Below are positions 51,004-60,659 of a stretch of DNA of 64,000 bases, one piece after another. A program made the position numbers and the translations under genes. Where the stretch lies: positions 1 through 64,000 of the forward strand of contig MUCT01000047.1 in the NCBI GenBank assembly GCA_002816585.1, given 5' to 3'. This DNA comes from SAR202 cluster bacterium Io17-Chloro-G6. GTDB taxonomy: Bacteria > Chloroflexota > Dehalococcoidia > UBA3495. The notes under the pieces were generated by a model. It had not been told where the DNA came from and made no database searches. It saw only the letters and a list, made by a program, of their open reading frames with translations. The first letter of the stretch is position 1. Every line of letters starts with the position of its first letter.

Positions 51004-52569
51004 GTGACTGCGGAAAAACGACAGATCGACGAGAAGATTGACGCTCTGGACGCCATGCGCCAAGAGGCGCACAAGGGCGGTGGCCAGGACCGGATAGACC
51101 AGCAACACAGCAGGGGCAAGTTGACCGCCCGGGAACGGCTGGCCCTGCTAATGGATGACGGCAGCTTCGAAGAACTGGACCCCTTTGTCACCCACCGGGC
51201 CACCGACTTTGGCCTGGCCGACCGCAAAATTCTGGGCGACGCCGTGGTCACGGGCTACGGCCAGGTGGAAGGCCGCCAGGTTTTCGCCTTCGCTCAGGAC
51301 TTCACAGTGATGGGCGGCTCGCTGTCTGAGGCCGTCAGCCAGAAAATCTGCAAAATGTTGGACTTGGCGGTTAAGGCGGGTTGCCCCGTGGTCGGGCTCA
51401 ACGACTCCGGCGGGGCCCGCATCCAGGAAGGCGTAGCGAGCCTGGCCGCCTACGGCGACATCTTTCTGCGCAACACCATGTACTCGGGGGTCATACCCCA
51501 GATCTCGGTGATCGTCGGTCCTTCGGCCGGCGGCGCAGTTTACTCACCAGCCATCACAGACTTCGTATTCATGGTCAAGGGGACCGGCCAGATGTACATC
51601 ACCGGACCCGATGTCATCAAGGCAGTGACCGGCGAAGAGGTGACCCATGAAGACCTGGGGGGAGCGGCGACTCATGCCACCCGAAGCGGCGTGGCCCAGT
51701 TCGTCTACGAGACCGAAGAAGAATGCATCAATGAGGTCCGGCGTCTCCTTAGCTTCCTGCCCAGCAACAACCTGGAGGACAGCCCACAGGAGGCCACCGG
51801 CGACCCGGTTACTCGAACGGAACCCGACCTGCGCTACCTGGTGCCCGACGACGCCAACCGTCCCTATGACATGTTGGAGGTCATTTATAAAATCATCGAC
51901 GATCAAGAGTTCATGGAGGTCCACCAGAACTTCGCCCCAAACGTGGTGGTGGGGTTCGCTAGGATGAATGGGCGCGCGGTGGGCATGGTGGGCAACCAGC
52001 CGGAGTACCTGGCCGGCGTCCTGGATATCGACGCTTCGGCCAAGGCGGCCCGGTTCATCCGGTTCTGCGACTGCTTCAACATCCCCATCGTGACGCTGGT
52101 GGATGTGCCCGGATTCATGCCCGGTGTGGACCAGGAGTACGGTGGAATCATCCGCCACGGCGCCAAGTTGATCTTCGCCTATGCCGAAGCCACGGTGCCC
52201 AAGATCGCCGTCATCACCCGTAAAGCCTACGGCGGGGCTTATATCGTGATGAGCAGCAAGCACCTGCGCTCAGACATCAACCTGGCCTGGCCGTCGGCGG
52301 AGATCGCCGTCATGGGTGCTGAAGGCGCGGTGAACATAATTTACCGGAGCGAGATTTCTGGGGCCGAGGACCCGGACGCCAAACGCCAAGAACTCATCAA
52401 GGAATATCAAGAGCAATTCACGACCCCATACATCGCAGCCAGCCGGGGATTTCTTGACGATGTGATCGATCCGGCGGAGACCCGGGTGCAGATAATCAAG
52501 GCGCTGGAGATGCTCCGGAACAAGCGCGACAGCCTTCCGGCCAAGAAACACGGCAATATACCCCTGTAG
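51004..52569 (+). CDS. acyl-CoA carboxylase carboxyltransferase beta subunit (propionyl-CoA carboxylase-like)
   Basis: A 521-residue biotin-dependent carboxyltransferase. It has two crotonase-fold halves: GGQDRIDQQHSRGKLTARERL, DFTVMGGSLSE, NDSGGARIQEG in the N half; VDVPGFMPGVDQEYGGIIRHGAKL, AYGGAYIVMSSKHL and WPSAEIAVMGAEGAV in the C half. The pattern matches propionyl/acetyl-CoA carboxylase beta subunits of the actinobacterial-archaeal type. GTG 51004 has GGGAGG four bases upstream. The biotin carboxylase subunit is not in the window. Confidence 0.94.
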   Translation: MTAEKRQIDEKIDALDAMRQEAHKGGGQDRIDQQHSRGKLTARERLALLMDDGSFEELDPFVTHRATDFGLADRKILGDAVVTGYGQVEGRQVFAFAQDFTVMGGSLSEAVSQKICKMLDLAVKAGCPVVGLNDSGGARIQEGVASLAAYGDIFLRNTMYSGVIPQISVIVGPSAGGAVYSPAITDFVFMVKGTGQMYITGPDVIKAVTGEEVTHEDLGGAATHATRSGVAQFVYETEEECINEVRRLLSFLPSNNLEDSPQEATGDPVTRTEPDLRYLVPDDANRPYDMLEVIYKIIDDQEFMEVHQNFAPNVVVGFARMNGRAVGMVGNQPEYLAGVLDIDASAKAARFIRFCDCFNIPIVTLVDVPGFMPGVDQEYGGIIRHGAKLIFAYAEATVPKIAVITRKAYGGAYIVMSSKHLRSDINLAWPSAEIAVMGAEGAVNIIYRSEISGAEDPDAKRQELIKEYQEQFTTPYIAASRGFLDDVIDPAETRVQIIKALEMLRNKRDSLPAKKHGNIPL

Positions 52570-52608
52570 AATGGACAGGTTCCTTCGATTATCGCCTATC
52601 GCCTTAGC

Positions 52609-52711
52609 GCTGAGATCACCCGCTTGTCCTGAGCCCCCGTCGGAGGGCTGCATCAGTCATATCACTGGTGGAAAATCGCTGCGCCGGTGGTTCGACAAGC
52701 TCACCATGAGC
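52609..52711. repeat. extragenic palindromic (REP-like) element
   Basis: Left arm CGCTTGTCCTGAGC and right arm GGTTCGACAAGCTCACCATG are inverted relative to each other and resemble the GAGCTTGTCGAA-type repeats scattered between genes in many bacteria. Such elements are probably transposase-mobilised, but no transposase is seen here. Confidence 0.55.
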
Positions 52712-52786
52712 GGACCTATCACGATGGTCCACGTTAGGACCTATTACGATGGTCCACGTTAGGACCTATTACGATGGTCCCCGTAA
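52712..52786. repeat. three tandem 25-bp repeats with internal GGACC/GGTCC inversion
   Basis: Units at 52712-52736, 52737-52761 and 52762-52786 differ at only a few bases. Each starts GGACCTATTACGATGGTCC, so every unit can fold on its own as a 5-bp stem. They adjoin the REP-like element and end about 120 bases before the LLM gene. Confidence 0.85.
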
Positions 52787-52908
52787 ATGGAAAGTCCCCA
52801 TTAGCAGGGGCACTCCGGTCTCCAGACTTTTGTATTAGAATAGGCGGGCCGCTCGACAAGCTTAAATGCTTGCGGCCCCGGTTTATTCCGCAATCCAAGG
52901 AGTTATTC

Positions 52909-53931
52909 ATGGAGTTCGGCGTTTTCTACCAGCTACCCTGTGCGGTAGACCAAACTCCCGCCGCCCGCATTCAGGACACCATCGCCCAATGCCAACTGGC
53001 CGACGAACTGGGTTTCGACGCCGTCTGGTTGGCCGAACTGCACTTCAACCCTCGCTTCTCTGTGATGTCGGCCCCGTTGATGATTGCGTCGGCCGTCGCC
53101 CAGACGACCAAGCGCATCCGCATCGGCAGCGCCGTCAACCTGCTGCCCCTGCACCATCCGGTCCGGTTGGCGGAGGAAGCGGCGACCCTGGACGTTTTGT
53201 CCAACGGGCGGGCCATATTCGGTGTGGGACGGGGTTCCATGCCTACCCACTTCGAGGGATACGGCATCGACCAAGAAGAGGGGCGGGACCGTTTTCTGGA
53301 GGGGCTGGAGTTTGTGTTGGGCTCGTGGGACCAAGAGGAATTCACCTACCTGGGTAAGTACTACCAGGCCGAAGGGGTCACAGTGACTCCCAGGCCGCTA
53401 CAGCAACCCCATCCTCCGGTGTATGTGGCCGCCAATAGCGCTGACACCTTTGGCATCGTCGGCTCGCTGGGCCACAACATCCTGGTCGCGCCCACCATCG
53501 TGACCACGGAAGGAGCTTTGGCCGGGCTGGCCTCCTACCGGGCCGAATTGGCGGAGAACGGTCACGATGCGGCAAATCTGAAGGTCAACGTCAACGTGCC
53601 CGTACACGTGGACTTCGACGAGAATAAAGCTCGTGCTGGCTTTGAAAAGACGATCAACAATTACCTGGGAACGCTCCGGGACATCGGCGCAAACCGGGGT
53701 TCCAGCCGGGGATCTAGCCGGGCGTCTGCCCTGACCGCCGAAAGTGTCATGGAGGAGTTCGCCGCCGTCGGCACCCCAGACCAAGTTGCCGCCAGGCTGG
53801 AAAAAGTCATCGACAGGTACGGGCCGCAAGAAATCATGTGCTGGTTCAACATCGGCGGCATGCTACCCCACGCCGAGGTGGAAAGTTCTATGCGGTTATT
53901 CGCCAAAGAAGTCATGCCCCGCTTTCAATAG
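52909..53931 (+). CDS. LLM-class flavin-dependent oxidoreductase
   Basis: A 340-residue luciferase-like TIM barrel. Blocks are MEFGVFYQLPC, ADELGFDAVWLAELHF, RIGSAVNLLPLHHPVRLAEEAATLDVLSNGRAIFGVGRG (flavin-site signature) and QQPHPPVYVAANSADTFGIVG. AAGGAG lies 6 bases before ATG 52909; the frame extends earlier without support. A short GSSRGSSRAS insertion near residue 263 is encoded by a 12-bp duplication. Substrate unknown. A repeat-rich region precedes it. Confidence 0.9.
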   Translation: MEFGVFYQLPCAVDQTPAARIQDTIAQCQLADELGFDAVWLAELHFNPRFSVMSAPLMIASAVAQTTKRIRIGSAVNLLPLHHPVRLAEEAATLDVLSNGRAIFGVGRGSMPTHFEGYGIDQEEGRDRFLEGLEFVLGSWDQEEFTYLGKYYQAEGVTVTPRPLQQPHPPVYVAANSADTFGIVGSLGHNILVAPTIVTTEGALAGLASYRAELAENGHDAANLKVNVNVPVHVDFDENKARAGFEKTINNYLGTLRDIGANRGSSRGSSRASALTAESVMEEFAAVGTPDQVAARLEKVIDRYGPQEIMCWFNIGGMLPHAEVESSMRLFAKEVMPRFQ

Positions 53932-53964
53932 ACCAGCCGTTTCCGGTAGCCGAGGTGAACGACC

Positions 53965-55362
53965 ATGAGCTCATCTGAGTCATTATTCGAGCATGGCAGA
54001 AAGGTCCAGGCAGAGCGGGACGCCCCGCTGGCGGAGCGCATGCGGCCCCGGACTTTTGACGAGTTCGTGGGTCAGGAGCAGATCGTCGACCCCGGCCGGG
54101 TGCTGCTTAAATCCCTCGCCGCCGGGCGTCTGCCTTCCATCATCCTCTGGGGACCGCCCGGCACCGGCAAGACCACTCTGGCGCGGTTGGTGGCGACGTC
54201 CACCCAGGCCGACTTTCAACCGGTGAGCGCAGTCACATCGGGAGTGGCCGACTTGCGGCGCATCGTGTCCGAAGCCCGCGACCGCAAGGGCATGCACCAG
54301 CAGTCGACCATCCTATTCGTGGATGAGATTCACCGTTTCAACAAAGCCCAACAGGACGTTATCCTGCCCCATGTTGAGGACGGCACGGTCACCTTCATCG
54401 GCGCAACCACCGAGAACCCGTCTTTCGAGGTCATCGCCCCGCTGTTGTCCCGGTGCCGTGTATTCTCGCTTCAGAGTCTTACGCCGGACGAGATGGCGGC
54501 CATTGTAAACCGGGCCTTGGCTGACGAAACGAGGGGATTAGGTCCCTTGAATGCCACGTTGGCCGATGACGCCCTGGACCATCTGGTGAACATCGCCAAC
54601 GGCGACGCCCGGATCGCCCTGAACGCTCTGGAGACGGCGGCCTACGCCTGCACGCCCGACGCCGGGGGGAAGCGTTTCATCGATTTGGAGACCATCGCCG
54701 ACGCCCTCCAACGGCGTACGCCTATGTACGACAAGTCTGGAGAAAGCCATTACGACACCATATCGGCGTTCATCAAATCGGTTCGAGGATCGTCGCCTGA
54801 CGGGGCCCTTTACTGGCTGGCACGGATGATTGAATCGGGGGAAGACCCTCTATTCATCGCCCGCCGCCTGGTGATCCTGGCCTCCGAGGACATTGGACTG
54901 GCCGAGCCCCAAGCATTGCCGGTGGCGATGGCGGCACAGCAGGCAGTCCATTTTTTGGGCATGCCCGAAGGGCGGATACCACTGGCTGAGGCGACGGTCT
55001 ACCTGGCCGCGGCGCCCAAGAGCAACTCAGCCTATGCGGCGTTGAACGAGGCCATGCGGGACGTGCGGGAGCAGGCCAACGAGCCGGTGCCCCTCCACCT
55101 ACGCAACGCCGTCACCGGGATGATGAAAGACATGGGATACGGCAAGGATTACAAGTATTCCCACGACTTCCAGGGCCATTTCGCGGAGCAGGAATATCTG
55201 CCGTCTTCCCTGAAGGGCCGGCGCTATTATCAGCCCAGCGAAGAAGGGGCGGAGCAGGAGATCGGCCGGCGGCTCAGGCGTTGGTGGCATGATAGAGCGA
55301 ACGAAAAGAGCAGCCACGACCAAGAGGGCGAGAGTCGAACTGCAGGTGGCCAGGACGGATAG
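53965..55362 (+). CDS. rarA: replication-associated recombination protein A (RarA/MgsA)
   Basis: A 465-residue AAA+ ATPase of the RarA/Mgs1/WRNIP1 family that acts at stalled replication forks. Walker A is [11 protein letters not shown] (residues about 69-79), Walker [17 protein letters not shown], sensor 1 [12 protein letters not shown], then the C-terminal tetramerisation region with [20 protein letters not shown] and [18 protein letters not shown]. Length and order are normal; only the last 30 residues are a variable charged tail. Its stop abuts the convergent arrestin-like gene. Confidence 0.95.
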   Translation: MSSSESLFEHGRKVQAERDAPLAERMRPRTFDEFVGQEQIVDPGRVLLKSLAAGRLPSIILWGPPGTGKTTLARLVATSTQADFQPVSAVTSGVADLRRIVSEARDRKGMHQQSTILFVDEIHRFNKAQQDVILPHVEDGTVTFIGATTENPSFEVIAPLLSRCRVFSLQSLTPDEMAAIVNRALADETRGLGPLNATLADDALDHLVNIANGDARIALNALETAAYACTPDAGGKRFIDLETIADALQRRTPMYDKSGESHYDTISAFIKSVRGSSPDGALYWLARMIESGEDPLFIARRLVILASEDIGLAEPQALPVAMAAQQAVHFLGMPEGRIPLAEATVYLAAAPKSNSAYAALNEAMRDVREQANEPVPLHLRNAVTGMMKDMGYGKDYKYSHDFQGHFAEQEYLPSSLKGRRYYQPSEEGAEQEIGRRLRRWWHDRANEKSSHDQEGESRTAGGQDG

Positions 55363-56241
55363 TCAGGTCGAGGTGAATACCTGGACTTCCCGCTCCACAT
55401 GGTAGGCATCGGTGGCCTCTTCCGTATCGACGACCGCCTTGAGACGCCACGAGACAGTGGTGTGTCCACTCTTCACCGTCGGCAGCGTCCGTTCCGGAAC
55501 CGGCAGACTGAAGGCCCAGACATAGGGCTCGTCCGAGGTCAACTGCACTTTGCTGTCAAGCGAGACCTTTTCCCGAACGGACTCGGCCTGGCGGTCACCC
55601 GCCGATTCCACACTGTGCAATTCGACGCGGATGTCCTTGGCTTTGTCCATGCCGTGCATCCGTGCCCGGAGTTCACCTTCCAAATACCCGCCGGCGCCAA
55701 CCACATCGTTGACCAGGACCATGGCCAAGGTACAGCCACTGAAGGCCGCTTCTTCGGTCAGAGCCGCGGCGCTGCGTCCGGTCTTAACCACGGGAGGGGT
55801 CAGCACCGTTATTTCGCGGGACTGGGTGACCGGGCTGCTGCTCTCAAATTCCAACCTGCCGGTGAGCTCCCAGGCCACCCGGGCTACGGAACCGTGGACC
55901 GTGGGCGGGGCATTGTTGGGGATCTGAATTCTGGCGTATCTGATGACCGGTTCTGGGTTTGTGAATTCAGTGTCTGAGATGAAAGATTGGACTAGCGGCT
56001 GGGATAAAACGGAGCGATTCTGACGCTTTCCATCTCTGTTAGCTGCCGGGGTTTCCTTATCCCACCACTGCTCGGTGCAGGCTATTTCAACCTGGCCGGC
56101 TTTGACATTGAGACCCACTGTCGGCCGTATCGTAATTTTGATATCAATTGTGCCGCCGGGCTGCATTGACCCGCCGGTTGTTTCGATTTCGATCTCCGCC
56201 TTGGGGCGGCGAAACCAAGAAAGGATTCGATCTAGAACCAG
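55363..56241 (-). CDS. arrestin-fold-like protein, paralogue A, probably with a CTG start
   Basis: A 292-residue beta-rich protein with the arrestin/Spo0M look: two sandwich halves, each ending in a P-x-x-K-x-G-x-x-x-x-W-x-(L/V)-K-A block (LPTVKSGHTTVSWRLKAVVD). The first ATG, at 56166, would cut the first strand. The frame stays open up to 56241, and the extra residues (ILSWFRRPKAEIEIET) match the N-terminus of the paralogue upstream (IAIFRQPRADIDVKL). GGAGG lies 4 bases before CTG 56241, so a non-ATG start, or a sequencing slip, is likely. Function unknown; membrane or trafficking-like scaffolding is only a guess. Confidence 0.65.
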   Translation of the reverse strand: MVLDRILSWFRRPKAEIEIETTGGSMQPGGTIDIKITIRPTVGLNVKAGQVEIACTEQWWDKETPAANRDGKRQNRSVLSQPLVQSFISDTEFTNPEPVIRYARIQIPNNAPPTVHGSVARVAWELTGRLEFESSSPVTQSREITVLTPPVVKTGRSAAALTEEAAFSGCTLAMVLVNDVVGAGGYLEGELRARMHGMDKAKDIRVELHSVESAGDRQAESVREKVSLDSKVQLTSDEPYVWAFSLPVPERTLPTVKSGHTTVSWRLKAVVDTEEATDAYHVEREVQVFTST

Positions 56242-56259
56242 GGCGCCTCCACCATCTGC

Positions 56260-57123
56260 CTATTGTGCCCGCAGTTTGTCTGCTGTTGAATACCCGGCGA
56301 ATACCCGGATTTCCTGTTCAACCACCAAATCAGAAAAGAGCCCGCAGGCGGCTATTGCCTTCACCTTCCAGATAACACCAGAGTAGCCAATCTTGACGCT
56401 GGGCAACGCGCCATTAGGCATGTTAAAGCTGAACGGCCATTGAAGCAACTGGTTGGGCGCTAATCTATCGGGGCCATGGAGGACACCTTCGGCCACTGTC
56501 TTTATTAGCTTCTTGTCCATGGCCCATTCCGTGCGTTCCAACTGCACGCGAATGTCCTTCACCGAAAATTCCCGATAGGTCTGGAGTTCCAACCGGCCTT
56601 CAACCTGACCGCCCGCGCTGATCATTATCTCCGGGCAGCTTAGGGTCAGGATGCCATGTTTGGATTCTGATTCCTGGCGCCCCAGGGAACTTCCCACGGG
56701 AGGTTGCCCCGAAACAATCATCCCTTTTATCCGATGGAGGTCTCGGCCCCTGGAGACGTCCACCAGGACCTGTACCTCCCAAACTATTCGGGTTGCCTCC
56801 CCGAAGATGGACTGGACTGCATCGCGGGGCACCTCGAATTGGACTACTCCACCGATGCTCTCTCCTTTAAGAACTTCCACATTTGCCAGCAAGGGCTCTG
56901 TTATCCGTTCCAGGTCCCTTTTGTGCTCGCTGGGCGAACCTTCGGAGTGGTTCATGTAGTAGGTCTCGACACACACCAGATCGACGGAGCAATGGCGTAG
57001 CGTAAAGCTCTCGGACGGCAGGATCGTGACAGCGGCTTCTACGTTTTCACCAGGACGAAAGTAGATGCGCTCAAGCTTGACGTCAATGTCTGCCCTTGGT
57101 TGGCGAAAGATTGCAATCATCAA
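56260..57123 (-). CDS. arrestin-fold-like protein, paralogue B
   Basis: A 287-residue beta-rich protein. N-terminal strand IFRQPRADIDVKLERIYFRPGENVEAAV, then VQFEVPRDAVQSIFGEATRIVWEVQVLVDVSRGRDL (first-half signature, I-x-W-x-V-x-V-x-x-D), and the second half ending LPSVKIGYSGVIWKVKAIAACGL. This P-x-x-x-x-x-Y-S-G-x-x-W-x-V pattern is typical of arrestin-like folds (Spo0M, Vps26, alpha-arrestins). It sits 18 bases upstream of paralogue A on the same strand, an apparent tandem duplication. No family name can be given with confidence. Confidence 0.7.
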   Translation of the reverse strand: MMIAIFRQPRADIDVKLERIYFRPGENVEAAVTILPSESFTLRHCSVDLVCVETYYMNHSEGSPSEHKRDLERITEPLLANVEVLKGESIGGVVQFEVPRDAVQSIFGEATRIVWEVQVLVDVSRGRDLHRIKGMIVSGQPPVGSSLGRQESESKHGILTLSCPEIMISAGGQVEGRLELQTYREFSVKDIRVQLERTEWAMDKKLIKTVAEGVLHGPDRLAPNQLLQWPFSFNMPNGALPSVKIGYSGVIWKVKAIAACGLFSDLVVEQEIRVFAGYSTADKLRAQ

Positions 57124-57243
57124 GCATATTCTCTCGCTTCAGGACCTTAACCTCTAGCCATGCGGCTCTGGCGGCGCCGTCGCGGTCATCGGATTCCGTT
57201 TCTGTTAGCCAAAGCCCCGTGCACGCACCAGCGTGGGCCGTTG

Positions 57244-57390
57244 CTAGTCGAAGACGTGGTCCCGTAAGAAAGCATAGACCACGTGGCCCACGGAGATCGC
57301 CAGTGCGGCGGTGGCGATATAGAGGGTGCGCATTTGCAAACGCCGGTCCCGTTTACAGTCGGAGCCATCCTCCGGAGGGAGGTCGGCCAA
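57244..57390 (-). CDS. 48-residue single-pass membrane protein candidate
   Basis: A short frame that begins with TTG directly after the isochorismatase stop. The product has a polar, acidic-then-basic N-terminus (ADLPPEDGSDCKRDRRLQ) and a hydrophobic helix (LYIATAALAISVGHVVYAFL) ending in RDHVFD, the pattern of a small inner-membrane protein. ATG 57336 gives a 29-residue version. A stop immediately before its start leaves little room for chance read-through, but a ribosome site is not obvious. It would be the last gene after the isochorismatase-like gene. Confidence 0.45.
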   Translation of the reverse strand: MADLPPEDGSDCKRDRRLQMRTLYIATAALAISVGHVVYAFLRDHVFD

Positions 57391-57981
57391 TTAAAAGGCC
57401 CCAAAGGCGCGGATGACATCGCCGGAGCCGACCACGTCCGCCTGGCGGGGGAAGATGCGCTGGGTTAAGAAGTCATGGACATCAACATCCGAGTCGGAAC
57501 AGCAGTCCTCGACCACGTAGAGGTTGAAGTCCAGGTCCGCCGCGTAGCGGAGTGTTGAAAGGACGACACCGCTGGTGGCATAGCCGAGGATCACCAGGTC
57601 AAGGATGTTGTTCGCCCGCAGCGCCACGTCGAGTCCCGTGCCGTAAAGAGCGTTCACTCGGTGCTTCCCAACCACGACCTCACCTTCTTGGGGCATCACC
57701 GACGGATGGATCACGCTCATAGGGTCCGGTACGGCGGCCTGGCCCGATGCCTTGCGCTGGCTGAAGGTCTTATTCCGCCGGCCAATCTCCGGGTAGCCGG
57801 GCCGGAACACGGTGGCGCAATAACAAACCATCGCCCCGGCCTTCCGGGCGGCAGCCTGTACCGCGGCGGCCTTCTCCACGACCCCGCGCTCAGTGGCATG
57901 GGGCAGGGTATCCATCATCTCCGCGTAGAAGTCGGCGATGAGAATTGCGGTGTGGCCTCGTGTGAGAGTGATGTCAGGCAT
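57391..57981 (-). CDS. isochorismatase-like cysteine-hydrolase-fold protein lacking the catalytic Cys
   Basis: A 196-residue isochorismatase-fold protein. D17 (IADF) and K106 (VGKHRVNALYGT) match two residues of the catalytic triad. The third, normally Cys in the G-x-x-T-x-x-C-V motif, is V139 in GYATSGVV. The C-terminal FPRQADVVGSGDV block is typical of a known subgroup with the same substitution. Family members hydrolyse isochorismate, nicotinamide or ureas. Without the Cys, classical thiol hydrolysis is unlikely, so this may be a binding protein or use another mechanism. Confidence 0.85.
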   Translation of the reverse strand: MPDITLTRGHTAILIADFYAEMMDTLPHATERGVVEKAAAVQAAARKAGAMVCYCATVFRPGYPEIGRRNKTFSQRKASGQAAVPDPMSVIHPSVMPQEGEVVVGKHRVNALYGTGLDVALRANNILDLVILGYATSGVVLSTLRYAADLDFNLYVVEDCCSDSDVDVHDFLTQRIFPRQADVVGSGDVIRAFGAF

Positions 57982-57990
57982 GGATCAACC

Positions 57991-59040
<1,050 letters not shown>

Positions 59041-59181
59041 CTGACGGCCCTCCCGGATGATTGATATAACGCCTCTGAAGGCGCTGGTGGCCCACGCTGA
59101 AAACTGCCCGGAAAAACTATCCGGTATTCTAGCAGGATCGCGCCTGCAACACTATCGAAATAGAACGTCGGCCCCAGCCCT

Positions 59182-59212
59182 GTCATTCCGAGGCGGGAGC
59201 CGAGGAATCTCT
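59182..59212. repeat. TCATTCCGAGG...CCGAGGAATCT extragenic repeat
   Basis: A 31-base element whose ends, TCATTCCGAGG and CCGAGGAATCT, match the common TCATTCTGAG...GAATCT repeats of bacterial intergenic DNA. One copy is seen in this window; a genome search would tell whether it is a family here. Confidence 0.5.
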
Positions 59213-59343
59213 TTCATTGATGGAGTGATTGTGCCAGAGCGAAGACGCCCATTGCCTCCCGTGAATGATCTGGGTGACCGATGCGGATTATGGCCACCAG
59301 CGGTCTGATTCTTGCCAAATGGCGGGCGTTTACCTAATATGGA

Positions 59344-59364
59344 GATACCTTCCTAAGGAGTATC
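59344..59364 (+). promoter_or_regulatory. hairpin over the ribosome site of the alpha/beta hydrolase gene
   Basis: GATACCTT (59344-59351) can pair with AAGG and TATC (59355-59364, two bulged bases), burying the AAGGAG Shine-Dalgarno that lies 8 bases before GTG 59369. This could act as a translation switch, or be coincidence. Confidence 0.35.
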
Positions 59365-59368
59365 TGTT

Positions 59369-60007
59369 GTGCGTCAAAGCGCCGTTTCTTTCAAAACTGA
59401 TGGACTTACGTTCGAGGGCGTGGTCGCCCAACCGGACGATGGTTCCGGCCCCTGGCCTGGCGTGGTCATCTGCCATCCTCACCCACTCCACGGCGGCAGC
59501 ATGGACAATAACGTCGTCTTGGCCCTGGCCTTGGGACTGGCCGAAGAGGGTTTTGTCACCCTAAGGTTCAACTTCCGCGGTGTGGGCGGCAGCGAAGGAG
59601 AACACACCAAGGGCGAGAAAGAGTCCCAGGAAGCGCTAGGCGCGCTGGACTTGATCAAAGCATGGCCTGACACCAACGCCAAAACCGGCCTGACCGGCTA
59701 CTCCTTCGGCACATCGGTGATATTGGGCCATAGCGAACTACACCGTGAGGCCGACGCTATCGTCCTCGTGTCTCCATCCTTCCGTGCGATCGAGGGGTCA
59801 CCCCTTAAAAAGTCCAAGGTCCCGGCCCTGATCACAACCGGGGACCGCGATAAGTTGGTGGACTCGACTCAGTTGGACGGGGAGCTAGCCAGCTTCAGCC
59901 ACCCTCCGCAATTCCAGCTCTTCGACGGCGTGGACCATTTCTGGTACGGACAAGAGGGCCGTTTGGTGCCGGAAGTCGCCAAGTTCTTTATCGAGCAACT
60001 GAAGTAG
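59369..60007 (+). CDS. alpha/beta hydrolase (dienelactone-hydrolase/KANL3-like short form)
   Basis: A 212-residue alpha/beta hydrolase. HPHPLHGGSMDNNVV is the oxyanion-region block, RFNFRGVGGSEG the second, LTGYSFGTSVILG the nucleophile elbow (Ser), TTGDRDKLV the acid region and DGVDHFWYG the catalytic His. This pattern is the YpfH/COG2945-like short hydrolases. GTG 59369 has AAGGAG 8 bases upstream. The natural ester or thioester is unknown. It is the first gene of the run leading to lspA. Confidence 0.88.
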   Translation: MRQSAVSFKTDGLTFEGVVAQPDDGSGPWPGVVICHPHPLHGGSMDNNVVLALALGLAEEGFVTLRFNFRGVGGSEGEHTKGEKESQEALGALDLIKAWPDTNAKTGLTGYSFGTSVILGHSELHREADAIVLVSPSFRAIEGSPLKKSKVPALITTGDRDKLVDSTQLDGELASFSHPPQFQLFDGVDHFWYGQEGRLVPEVAKFFIEQLK

Positions 60008-60053
60008 CTCCGGATTTCAACATAGTGGCTTCTCGGGCCCCGGAATACCTGAC

Positions 60054-60659
60054 GTGAGCGCCGACACCCCCCGCGTCCCCATCTACAAGGACTTTGTCCT
60101 GATTCAATTGGCCGTCCTGATATTCCTCATCGACCAGTTCACCAAATTCCTGGTGCGTGACTTGTTGTTGTACCGGGAGTCTTTCCCCGCCACCGGTTTC
60201 TTCCGCTTCACCCACACCTTCAACACCGGAAGCGCCTTCGGCATATTCCAGGACCAGAACACTCCTCTGATTCTGGTGTCTATTATCGGCATCGCCATTC
60301 TGGTTATGATCTACCGCAGCCAGCGGGTACCCACTGGTTTATTACGGCTGAGCCTGGGATTGCAGATCGGCGGAGCATTGGGGAACCTGCTGGACCGCAT
60401 GCGGTTGGGCCACGTGACTGACTTTGTAGATGTGGGCGATTGGCCGGTGTTCAACGTGGCCGACGCATCAATTATAACCGGCCTGGTTATCCTGGCTTAT
60501 ATATTCTTGATCGCCGAGTCGGACGTCAAAAAAGACACGGGGCCCACCAGTGGCTATGGCTGGTGCCCGGTTTGTGAAGGCGAGATGCGTACGGTAATGG
60601 ACGGCTGGCGTTGCTCCACCTGCGGCGTGAAAGAGCGTTTGTTGGACTCCACGCTATGA
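60054..60659 (+). CDS. lspA: lipoprotein signal peptidase with C-terminal zinc ribbon
   Basis: A 201-residue signal peptidase II, which cuts prolipoproteins at the lipobox Cys. Four membrane segments are seen (about 14-36, 66-87, 94-112, 137-155). The aspartyl-protease dyad is D123 (GHVTDFVDVG) and D137 (FNVADASI). LspA usually ends near residue 160; this one adds a tail with C171-x2-C174 and C187-x2-C190, a zinc-ribbon layout, facing the cytoplasm. The GTG start follows the hydrolase by 46 bases, and the stop overlaps the RluA start (ATGA). Lipoprotein substrates are seen at 16773 and 36782. Confidence 0.93.
   Translation: MSADTPRVPIYKDFVLIQLAVLIFLIDQFTKFLVRDLLLYRESFPATGFFRFTHTFNTGSAFGIFQDQNTPLILVSIIGIAILVMIYRSQRVPTGLLRLSLGLQIGGALGNLLDRMRLGHVTDFVDVGDWPVFNVADASIITGLVILAYIFLIAESDVKKDTGPTSGYGWCPVCEGEMRTVMDGWRCSTCGVKERLLDSTL

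Larger units (their letters stand above)
52570..52908. other. repeat-rich intergenic region before the LLM gene
   Basis: No gene. It contains a palindromic extragenic-type element (52609-52711) and three tandem 25-bp units (52712-52786), listed separately. The last 50 bases precede the LLM ribosome site. Confidence 0.6.
59041..59368. other. intergenic region with a dispersed-repeat-like element
   Basis: About 330 bases between divergent genes. Around 59182-59212 is a stretch beginning TGTCATTCCGAGG and ending CCGAGGAATCT, an inverted-repeat element like those scattered between genes in many Chloroflexota and other phyla. A hairpin over the hydrolase ribosome site is listed separately. Confidence 0.5.

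Noticed and set aside
57186..57419. 77-codon minus-strand frame downstream of the isochorismatase gene
   Set aside because: Its product is Pro/Ser/Trp-rich and out of frame with the better 48-residue membrane ORF in the same place.
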